A DNA stretch of 9,441 nucleotides from Bacteroidales bacterium. GTDB lineage: Bacteria > Bacteroidota > Bacteroidia > Bacteroidales > WCHB1-69. The DNA lies in contig JAISAD010000026.1 of the NCBI GenBank assembly GCA_031266895.1, forward strand, positions 1 to 9,441, given 5' to 3'. The notes beneath the pieces were generated by a model. That model saw only the letters and a list, made by a program, of their open reading frames with translations, was not told the DNA's origin and searched no databases. Of this stretch, positions 1-5,804 are shown piece by piece (positions within the stretch are counted from its first letter, which is position 1; every line of letters begins with the position of its first letter). The translations under genes were made by a program, and so were the position numbers.

Positions 1-478
1 GAGCTACTTCCAGCAGAACGCCTACGCCGCTTGCACCGTCATTAGCGCCATCAATGGGAATTTGCCGGCGATTGGGATCACTGTCCTGGTCAGCCATCGG
101 CCGACTGTCCCAATGTGCGGCCAAAATAATGCGCTTTTTTTGCTCGGGATTGAAAGAGCCTATAAAGTTGCAGGCATGTTGCAGTTTGCCATCATAGGTT
201 TTAACGTCAAAAGGCTGGGCAAACACCGTATCGCAAAAATGTTTCAATTGTTCAAGCAAGTAATCTCCACACTTGCGATGTGCTTCACTGTTAGGAACGC
301 GTGGTCCAAAGCCGGTTTGTGCTCTCACAAAGGCAAAGGCCGAATCGGCATTAAAATTGGGAGCGACAAGTGTAGTTTTAGGATTATTTTTAATATTACT
401 GTCCTGGGTTCCGTTCCGGCATGATATTGTCGTAACTAACAAACCAATAACTGCGTATAGTGCTGTTTTTTGTATCAT
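1..478 (-). CDS. M28-family zinc peptidase / glutaminyl-peptide cyclotransferase-like lipoprotein (C-terminus cut by window edge)
   Basis: Only the first 159 residues are in the window; the gene continues past position 1. Reading from the ATG at 478, residues 1-19 form a short hydrophobic signal ending in TTIS before Cys20, which fits a lipoprotein signal peptide with a loose lipobox. The mature protein would then be lipid-anchored in the envelope. Residues 117-126 read IILAAHWDSR and 143-151 read DGANDGASG. These are the first two zinc-ligand regions of the M28 fold (His122, and Asp147 as the bridging metal ligand), in the form seen in bacterial glutaminyl-cyclotransferase-like M28 proteins. 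The remaining ligands lie outside the window. Known members either remove N-terminal amino acids or cyclise N-terminal glutamine; the visible part cannot separate these. A terminator hairpin and a -7 box lie just upstream, so it is probably transcribed on its own. The family call is firm; the exact reaction is not. Confidence 0.88.
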   Translation of the reverse strand, partial: MIQKTALYAVIGLLVTTISCRNGTQDSNIKNNPKTTLVAPNFNADSAFAFVRAQTGFGPRVPNSEAHRKCGDYLLEQLKHFCDTVFAQPFDVKTYDGKLQHACNFIGSFNPEQKKRIILAAHWDSRPMADQDSDPNRRQIPIDGANDGASGVGVLLEVA

Positions 479-504
479 ATTTATCACTTTTTTAAATTGA
501 AATG

Positions 505-512
505 CAAAGATA
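505..512 (-). promoter_or_regulatory. Putative Bacteroidota -7 promoter box for the M28 lipoprotein gene
   Basis: On the minus strand this reads TATCTTTG, a full match to the Bacteroidota sigma-ABfr -7 consensus TAnnTTTG. It ends 26 bases before the ATG at 478. A TTTA sits about 19 bases further upstream, at the expected place of the -33 TTTG element (three of four bases match). That TTTA lies inside the T-tract of the preceding terminator, so the two signals would be packed together. Short motifs of this kind arise by chance in AT-rich DNA. Confidence 0.45.
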
Positions 513-532
513 GATAATTTTTTTGACTATAT

Positions 533-556
533 AAAAAACCGCCCCATAAAGGGCGG
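533..556 (-). terminator. Rho-independent terminator after the P5C dehydrogenase gene
   Basis: On the minus strand a 6-bp GC stem, CCGCCC / GGGCGG, closes a 6-base loop and is followed directly by six T residues (complement of A533-A538). It lies about 40 bases downstream of the stop codon at 596, where a terminator for that gene is expected. The plus-strand copy lacks an equivalent T-tract, so it should act on minus-strand transcripts only. Confidence 0.85.
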
Positions 557-595
557 CCAATCAACAATTAAAATATATAAAAACATGAAAATTTA

Positions 596-2224
596 CTATT
601 CTCCTAAAAAGGGATACCCATATTCCGTAGGAGGTAATAAGGTCTCTTTAATAGCGCGGGTGCTAATCCAGCGATAGAGGTTGAGCGAACTGCCCGCCTT
701 ATCGTTAGTGCCCGATGCGCGCGCTCCGCCAAACGGCTGATTACCCACAACCGCGCCGGTCGGTTTGTCATTAATATAGAAATTGCCGGCTGAATAGCGT
801 AGCGCATCAAATGCTTCGTTGAGTGCATAGCGACAGCGAGCAAAGATAGATCCGGTGAGCGCATAAGGCGAAGTCTCGTCGCATAATTTCAGCGTTTCGG
901 CATATTTTTCATCTTCGTAAACATAAACGGTCATTACCGGTCCAAAGATTTCTTCTTGCATTGACTCATAATCGGGCGTTTTAGCCTCAATAATAGTTGG
1001 TTCTACAAAATAGCCTATTGATTTATCATAGCCACCACCTAATACGATTTCCGCATCTTTCGACGTTTTAGCTCTATTGATATAGCCTGCAATATTGTCA
1101 AATGAATTCTCGTCAATTACCGCATTGACAAAATTGGAAAAATTGCGCACATCGCCCATTTTCACCGTTTTCATCATTTCCCTGATATGATTCAGTGTCT
1201 CTGTCCAGAGTGATTTAGGCATGTAAGTTCTGGATGCAGCTGAACATTTTTGTCCTTGATATTCAAAAGAACCGCGCAGTATAGCCACGGCTAACTCTCT
1301 GGGATCAGCACTTTTATGGGCAAAAATAAAATCTTTGCCGCCGGTTTCACCCACAATTTTAGGATAGGTTTTGTATTTGGCAATATTTTGGCCGATAGTG
1401 TTCCAAAAGTTGTTAAATACGCCAGTGCTTCCGGTAAAGTGTACTCCGGCAAAATCGGGCGAAGCAAACACCTCGTTGCTGATTACCGATCCGCTGCCGG
1501 GCAGGAAATTGATTACGCCATCGGGCAGCCCTGCCTCTTTGTAAATTTCCATAAGGTAATAGTTGGAAAGAATGGCTGTAGTGGCCGGTTTCCAAAGAGT
1601 TACGTTACCCATTACCACAGGCGAAATGCTTAAATTACAAGCAATAGCCGTAAAGTTAAACGGTGAAATGGCATATACAAAACCTTCCAGCGGACGATAT
1701 TCCATGCGGTTAATCGTAGTACTGTCAGACATCGGCTGCTGAGAGTAGATTTTGGAGGCAAAATATGAGTTAAACCGCAGAAAATCAATGGCTTCACACG
1801 GACAGTCAATTTCAGCCTGGAATGGATTCTTGCCTTGTCCCAACATGGTAGCAGCGCTTATTTTATAGCGATACTTCTTTGATAGCAGTTCAGCAATCTT
1901 CATCATGATTGAACAGCGCTCAATCCAGGGAGTATTTTCCCACTGTTTTTTAGCTTCCATAGCGGCTTTTATAGCCATTCTCACCTCTTCGGCGCCTACT
2001 TTGTGATAGGTAGCCAACACATGTTTGTGCTCGGTTGGCATTACCACCTTGCCCAAATTGCCGGTTTTTACCATTTTTCCACCGATAATACAGGGAATTT
2101 CAACAGTAGTGTTATACTGACACTTTAACTCTTCCTGCAACAGTTTTCTTTCGGGACTTCCCGGAGCATACGAATAAACGGGTTCATTTTTCGGTTCTCT
2201 AAATTCAAAATTTGCATTATTCAT
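596..2224 (-). CDS. pruA: 1-pyrroline-5-carboxylate dehydrogenase (L-glutamate gamma-semialdehyde dehydrogenase)
   Basis: An NAD-dependent aldehyde dehydrogenase that oxidises glutamate semialdehyde (open form of P5C) to glutamate, the second step of proline catabolism, in the cytoplasm. The 542 residues match the usual length of the stand-alone, group-1 P5C dehydrogenases. Visible signatures are SPFNFTA (187-193, with the oxyanion-hole Asn190), WKPA (211-214), the nucleotide-binding FTGSTG (263-268), VGETGGKD (291-298, general-base Glu293), GQKCSAASR (324-332, catalytic Cys327), EEIFGPV (424-430) and PFGG (497-500). GETGGKD together with QGQKCSA is characteristic of the P5CDH branch rather than generic aldehyde dehydrogenases. 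No proline dehydrogenase domain is fused, so proline oxidation must be encoded elsewhere. A -7 box upstream and a strong terminator downstream suggest a single-gene transcript. All key residues are present, with no sign of damage. Confidence 0.97.
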   Translation of the reverse strand: MNNANFEFREPKNEPVYSYAPGSPERKLLQEELKCQYNTTVEIPCIIGGKMVKTGNLGKVVMPTEHKHVLATYHKVGAEEVRMAIKAAMEAKKQWENTPWIERCSIMMKIAELLSKKYRYKISAATMLGQGKNPFQAEIDCPCEAIDFLRFNSYFASKIYSQQPMSDSTTINRMEYRPLEGFVYAISPFNFTAIACNLSISPVVMGNVTLWKPATTAILSNYYLMEIYKEAGLPDGVINFLPGSGSVISNEVFASPDFAGVHFTGSTGVFNNFWNTIGQNIAKYKTYPKIVGETGGKDFIFAHKSADPRELAVAILRGSFEYQGQKCSAASRTYMPKSLWTETLNHIREMMKTVKMGDVRNFSNFVNAVIDENSFDNIAGYINRAKTSKDAEIVLGGGYDKSIGYFVEPTIIEAKTPDYESMQEEIFGPVMTVYVYEDEKYAETLKLCDETSPYALTGSIFARCRYALNEAFDALRYSAGNFYINDKPTGAVVGNQPFGGARASGTNDKAGSSLNLYRWISTRAIKETLLPPTEYGYPFLGE

Positions 2225-2273
2225 AATATAAAGCTATTTGTTTATTTGAAATATGATTAAATTTTTAAAGACG

Positions 2274-2281
2274 CAAAAATA
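2274..2281 (-). promoter_or_regulatory. Putative -7 promoter box for the P5C dehydrogenase gene
   Basis: The minus strand reads TATTTTTG followed by C, matching TAnnTTTG. It ends 49 bases before the ATG at 2224, leaving an AT-rich leader of roughly 40 bases. I see no convincing -33 TTTG at the right spacing. The box directly abuts the hairpin assigned as terminator of the gene upstream. Confidence 0.45.
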
Positions 2282-2319
2282 CAAAAAAATCGGCATTCAG
2301 AGAACATGAATGATTTTTG
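2282..2319 (-). terminator. Probable terminator after the metallo-hydrolase gene
   Basis: The minus strand contains CATTCA and TGAATG as inverted halves around a 7-base loop (arms 2307-2312 and 2294-2299). An outer A-rich/T-rich arm pair (AAAAAT with ATTTTT) follows after a 3-base bulge, and the structure ends in seven T residues. Stem GC content is low, so strength is uncertain. It lies 46 bases downstream of the stop codon at 2365. The A-rich arm would supply a U-tract on the plus strand too, so it could work in both directions. Confidence 0.5.
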
Positions 2320-2364
2320 ATTAATTTTTATCCTCGATGTTATAGCGATTAAACGCATTTTTCA

Positions 2365-3468
2365 TTACTCCGTTTCCTGCCACCATTGACCGAATTTCTG
2401 CGTGGTATCGTTCAGGAAAACGATTTCGCCTATGCTGGGCGTTAGTAGCCGTAATGGATTGGGATGTTTCATATTGGCGGCGGTGATGCGTTGCATGGGT
2501 TCGTCCCAACTGTGACGGCTCAGGGCAAATTTGGAGTTGTGTATCGGAATCACATTTTTAGCGTTCAAATCCCTGCCCGCCTGCAAAGTTTCTTCCGGCA
2601 TCATGTGGATGTATTTCCAGGCTTTGTTGTACTGTCCGTTTTCGAGCAGTGCAAGGTCTATTGACCCAAAACGGTTGCCGATGCTTGCAAAATGCGTGTC
2701 GTAACCGCCGTCACCACCCATAAAAATGGTAAATGTGCCGGCTTTTAACAGAAATGATGCCCAAAGCGACTGTCTTGGCTTGAATCCCCGTCCCGAAAAA
2801 TGACGTGCAGGAAAACAGTATATTTCAAACCCGGAATCAAGCGCTGCCGTATCTTCCCAGTCCATTTCAATAATACTTGATTCGTCGAAATTCCATCGTG
2901 CAAAATGTTCGCCAACACCTATCGGACAAATCACTTTTCCGATTCGCGGTTTCAATTCTTTCACAGTAGGATAATCCAGATGATCCCAATGGTCGTGCGT
3001 AATTATAAGATAATCAATATCAGGAATATCTGAGGGATTATACAGATCGGTTCCTGCAAATGCCGTGTTGACAAACGGAACGGGAGAGGCTGCCCTGCTT
3101 AAAACAGGGTCAACCAGAAAACGTTTTCCTCCAACTTGAAAATAACAGGATGAATGACCAAACCAGACAAGCAGATTTTCCTGCGGATTCAGTTCGGTGA
3201 GTTCGGTTTTTACGGCTGGTATTTTATTTTTCGGTTTTCGCTGCTTTGACGAAGACTGAAAAATTGCATTCCATGTATTCTCTGTTATTTGCGGAGTAGA
3301 ATTTATATTCTGAAAACGTCCATCTCTGTAATTTGGCGAATTGTGTATCCTTTTTAACCTTTCGCCTTTAGGTGTACTGCCGAATTTTGGAAGATGGGTA
3401 TAAGCAAACCCTCCTGCAACTAAAAGCAAAACTGTGATAATAATGCTCGCTATCATTTTTCGTTTCAT
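2365..3468 (-). CDS. Membrane-anchored metallo-beta-lactamase-fold hydrolase, NAPE-PLD / UlaG-like
   Basis: A 367-residue protein with an N-terminal membrane segment (about residues 5-24, preceded by KRK) that serves as signal anchor or uncleaved signal, so the catalytic part likely faces the periplasm. The MBL fold starts near residue 99 with WFGHSSCYF (102-110) and continues through FLVDPVLS (117-124). The metal motif THDHWDH (157-163) supplies His158, His160, Asp162 and His163. Further ligands are probably His223 (PARHFSGR), Asp253 (GGDGGYD) and His310 (IPIHNSKF). This set matches the zinc phosphodiesterases related to N-acyl-phosphatidylethanolamine phospholipase D and the UlaG group. In eukaryotes NAPE-PLD cleaves N-acyl-PE to N-acylethanolamine; the substrate of the bacterial relatives is mostly unknown, so only the fold and the metal-dependent hydrolase class are claimed. 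It lies 46 bases after the UDP-glucose dehydrogenase stop and could be co-transcribed with it or use its own weak promoter. Confidence 0.9.
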   Translation of the reverse strand: MKRKMIASIIITVLLLVAGGFAYTHLPKFGSTPKGERLKRIHNSPNYRDGRFQNINSTPQITENTWNAIFQSSSKQRKPKNKIPAVKTELTELNPQENLLVWFGHSSCYFQVGGKRFLVDPVLSRAASPVPFVNTAFAGTDLYNPSDIPDIDYLIITHDHWDHLDYPTVKELKPRIGKVICPIGVGEHFARWNFDESSIIEMDWEDTAALDSGFEIYCFPARHFSGRGFKPRQSLWASFLLKAGTFTIFMGGDGGYDTHFASIGNRFGSIDLALLENGQYNKAWKYIHMMPEETLQAGRDLNAKNVIPIHNSKFALSRHSWDEPMQRITAANMKHPNPLRLLTPSIGEIVFLNDTTQKFGQWWQETE

Positions 3469-3486
3469 TGAAAATTTTTAATTCAG

Positions 3487-3494
3487 CAAAAACA
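3487..3494 (-). promoter_or_regulatory. Weak candidate -7 box for the metallo-hydrolase gene
   Basis: The minus strand reads TGTTTTTG followed by C, one mismatch from TAnnTTTG but sharing the TTTTTGC core seen before the P5C dehydrogenase and UDP-glucose dehydrogenase genes. It ends 18 bases before the ATG at 3468. A second candidate, TAATTTTTG (one base too long between TA and TTTG), lies at 3495-3503. The 46-base spacer has no hairpin, so read-through from the gene upstream is an equally good explanation. Confidence 0.22.
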
Positions 3495-3514
3495 CAAAAA
3501 TTATTGGACTTAAA

Positions 3515-4852
3515 TTAATAATTGCCTGTATATTCAGGTTTCCTGCCAATGCAAAAATAGTCAATGCCATACCGTTTCATTTCTTCACTGTCGTAGATAT
3601 TACGGCCGTCGAAAATCACCGGTTTACGCATCAATTCTTTTACTTTACAAAGGTCCAAGATGCGAAATTCCGTCCATTCGGTAACGAGCAGCATTGCATC
3701 AGCATCCTGCAATGTTTCGTAAAGGTTGTTGCAATAGGTAACGCAATTGCCGATGCGACGGTTCGACTCTTCCATAGCTACGGGATCATAAGCCAATATT
3801 TCACATTTAGCTTCTAACATTTTGTTTATTAACATTAAGGACGGTGCCTCCCGCATATCGTCAGTATTGGGTTTAAAGGCTAAACCCAACAGGGCAATTC
3901 GTTTTCCGGCCAAATTATTTTGGTAATATTGACACAGTTTATCAAATAAAATCGTCTTTTGCTTATCATTTACCCGTTCTACCGCTTTCAGCACCTCTAA
4001 CGAATAGCCATTATTATCGGCGGTTTTTATAAGCGCTTTCACATCTTTCGGGAAACATGAACCTCCATAACCTGCACCGGCATACAAAAATTTAGTACCG
4101 ATACGCGAATCACTGCCAATGCCATGTCGCACCATATTAATATCGGCACCCACAATTTCGCACAGATTAGCCATATCATTCATAAAACTGATGCGTGTGG
4201 CCAGCATGGAGTTGGCAGCATATTTTATCATTTCGGCTGAAGCAATGTCAGTAAAAATTACCGGATGGCCATTGAGTACAAAAGGATTATAGATTTTTTG
4301 CAGAATGTCTTGTGCTTTCTGCGAATTAATGCCGCACACAATCCTGTCGGGCTTCATAAAGTCGTTAATGGCATCTCCCTCTTTCAAAAACTCAGGATTG
4401 GAAGCCACATCAAAGGGAATATTTACTCCTCTCTTATCCAGTTCTTCTTGAATAGCTGCACTCACCAGCTTGGCTGTTCCTACCGGCACAGTACTTTTGG
4501 TTATCACCAAGGCATACTTGCTCATATTTTGGCCTACGGTGCGGGCTACATCCAATACATACTGCAGGTCGGCACTACCATCTTCGTCGGGAGGTGTGCC
4601 AACGGCAGAGAAAACCACATCCACATCGGGCATCACAGAGGCCAGCGAAGTGGTAAATGTGAGCCGTTTTTTCTCAATGTTGCGCTGCAGCATATCTTCC
4701 AATCCCGGTTCATAAATGGGTGAAAAGCCTTGTTTCAGGTTATCAATTTTTTTTTGGTCAATATCCACGCATATTAAATCCAAGCCTACTTCGGCTAAAC
4801 AAGTGGCTGTAACCAAGCCTACATATCCCGTTCCAACTATAGCTATTTTCAT
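3515..4852 (-). CDS. ugd: UDP-glucose 6-dehydrogenase
   Basis: Oxidises UDP-glucose to UDP-glucuronate with two NAD+, a cytoplasmic reaction feeding capsule, exopolysaccharide or lipopolysaccharide sugars. The protein is 445 residues, usual for the bacterial enzyme. The Rossmann motif GTGYVG is at 7-12, with an acidic Asp30 at the end of the second strand for NAD preference. NPEFLKEG (152-159), EMIKYAAN (207-214, Lys210 and Asn214) and GYGGSCFPKD (261-270, catalytic Cys266 and Asp270) make up the active site. The C-terminal UDP-binding part shows AFKPNTDD (325-332) and DGRN (415-418). The start at 4852 is fixed because the Rossmann strand begins at once (MKIAIVGTG). It lies 43 bases downstream of the lanthipeptide genes with no terminator hairpin between, but a -7 box in the spacer offers independent transcription. 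I see no reason to tie it to peptide modification. Confidence 0.97.
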   Translation of the reverse strand: MKIAIVGTGYVGLVTATCLAEVGLDLICVDIDQKKIDNLKQGFSPIYEPGLEDMLQRNIEKKRLTFTTSLASVMPDVDVVFSAVGTPPDEDGSADLQYVLDVARTVGQNMSKYALVITKSTVPVGTAKLVSAAIQEELDKRGVNIPFDVASNPEFLKEGDAINDFMKPDRIVCGINSQKAQDILQKIYNPFVLNGHPVIFTDIASAEMIKYAANSMLATRISFMNDMANLCEIVGADINMVRHGIGSDSRIGTKFLYAGAGYGGSCFPKDVKALIKTADNNGYSLEVLKAVERVNDKQKTILFDKLCQYYQNNLAGKRIALLGLAFKPNTDDMREAPSLMLINKMLEAKCEILAYDPVAMEESNRRIGNCVTYCNNLYETLQDADAMLLVTEWTEFRILDLCKVKELMRKPVIFDGRNIYDSEEMKRYGIDYFCIGRKPEYTGNY

Positions 4853-4878
4853 AAAAAAAGTGTTTTTTAATTAAAGGG

Positions 4879-4886
4879 CAAAAATA
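4879..4886 (-). promoter_or_regulatory. Putative -7 promoter box for ugd
   Basis: The minus strand reads TATTTTTG followed by C, a full TAnnTTTG match, ending 26 bases before the ugd ATG at 4852. It lies within the 43-base gap after the stop of the lanthipeptide elimination gene, next to a run of nine A residues (minus strand). No -33 TTTG is seen at the right distance. The same motif-to-start spacing occurs before the M28 lipoprotein gene. Confidence 0.45.
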
Positions 4887-4895
4887 CATTTTTTT

Positions 4896-5804
4896 TTAAT
4901 TTGCACCTTGTCCCAATTTTTCATGATAATTTTTCCGTTTCACCAAAGCATCGTAATAGCGAAATAGATAGTCATAAGTAACCAATTCGTGCTTGCGTTG
5001 CTGAGTACGAAACAGACGATTGAGCATCATGTGGATATAGCTGCACAGCAAATCATTAAGCGGAATTTGCAGCCTGTTTTCAGTCTGGTATTGAAAAATA
5101 GCATTTATTAAAGGCTGTAAATTTTCAGATTTTTGTAATACAGCGCTCAACAGATGGCTTTCTGCATTTTCAGGATTATTGGACATGGTTAAAACCTGCT
5201 CTACAGCAGTCCGATTTGTTCTATATTGCTGTCCAAACTGTCGGCGAAAAGCATCCGTAATGTTAAATTCCTTACCAAAACTTTCCTGTAATTGTTTCAT
5301 TAAAGCCTGTTTAGCTTCCAAATCGTAACGAAAATCCTGTAAAAGGGCATCTATTAACCGCAAGCCAATCAGCCAGCGTTGAGTTTCACTGTTTTCATCG
5401 GTTAGTTGAGTTAAAATTTGCGCGATAGCTTCACTGTCAAGGCCGAAAATCTGTTCGGATATTTCCATGGTGTTAGCTCCATAACGTTCTATTTCACGAT
5501 TATAGGTATCGTATTGTATTTTCCATACCAGATCGGTTTCGCAGTAAGGCCGTAATTGTTGATGAAGTTGAGTGATAATAATGCCAATATTTTGTATATC
5601 AATAAGATTCATTCGTATCCGTAAGTGGAAATCGGGGTCAGTATAGCGAATAAAAAACCAATATGCAATCAGATTTCTTTGTTTGAACTGTTGGGTTGTC
5701 GGCAAGATTATCTCTTTCAATAATTGATCTGCTGTTTTGAAACCTGTATATAGTTTAAGATAGAGCCACTGCGAGCCGAGACAAAATTTGCGGGGAATAT
5801 TCAT
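4896..5804 (-). CDS. Lantibiotic dehydratase elimination subunit (SpaB_C / thiopeptide-type bacteriocin biosynthesis domain protein)
   Basis: The protein matches the C-terminal, glutamate-eliminating domain of class I lantibiotic dehydratases as a free-standing protein of 302 residues. It would remove glutamate from glutamylated Ser/Thr of a precursor peptide, leaving dehydroalanine or dehydrobutyrine. Family signatures are WLYLKLYTG (13-21), YWFFIRYTDPDFHLRIR (48-64, with Arg62 and Arg64 in the HLRxR motif that carries elimination-site arginines in NisB), TYNREIERYG (100-109), and near the C-terminus SYIHMMLNRLF (255-265, His258 and Arg263) with the QRKHE region around 269-273. Where most relatives have ERYGG this one has ERYGA. 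The gene starts inside the stop codon of the glutamylation subunit (ATGA at 5801-5804), implying coupled translation and roughly equal amounts of both halves. The fold assignment is firm; the substrate peptide is unknown. Confidence 0.93.
   Translation of the reverse strand: MNIPRKFCLGSQWLYLKLYTGFKTADQLLKEIILPTTQQFKQRNLIAYWFFIRYTDPDFHLRIRMNLIDIQNIGIIITQLHQQLRPYCETDLVWKIQYDTYNREIERYGANTMEISEQIFGLDSEAIAQILTQLTDENSETQRWLIGLRLIDALLQDFRYDLEAKQALMKQLQESFGKEFNITDAFRRQFGQQYRTNRTAVEQVLTMSNNPENAESHLLSAVLQKSENLQPLINAIFQYQTENRLQIPLNDLLCSYIHMMLNRLFRTQQRKHELVTYDYLFRYYDALVKRKNYHEKLGQGAN

Noticed and set aside
62..500. Two overlapping plus-strand frames of 120 and 75 codons at the left edge
   Set aside because: They are antisense to the M28 lipoprotein gene, whose minus-strand translation has clear family motifs and a signal peptide. 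The plus frames resemble no family.
585..677. Plus-strand 30-codon ORF starting at the ATG at 585
   Set aside because: It lies mostly antisense to the 3' end of the P5C dehydrogenase gene. It has no promoter, leader-like features or Cys/Ser/Thr-rich core, so it is not a credible peptide gene.
1316..1633. Plus-strand 105-codon frame inside the P5C dehydrogenase gene
   Set aside because: Shadow of a well-supported gene; composition follows the opposite strand's codons and no domain is recognisable.
2321..2509. Minus-strand 62-codon frame overlapping the end of the hydrolase gene
   Set aside because: Out of frame with the MBL-fold protein, whose conserved C-terminus occupies the same bases; the His/Arg-rich translation looks like a frame artefact.
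4265..4723. Plus-strand 152-codon frame opposite ugd
   Set aside because: Antisense to the conserved NAD-binding half of UDP-glucose dehydrogenase; no recognisable domain and no promoter.
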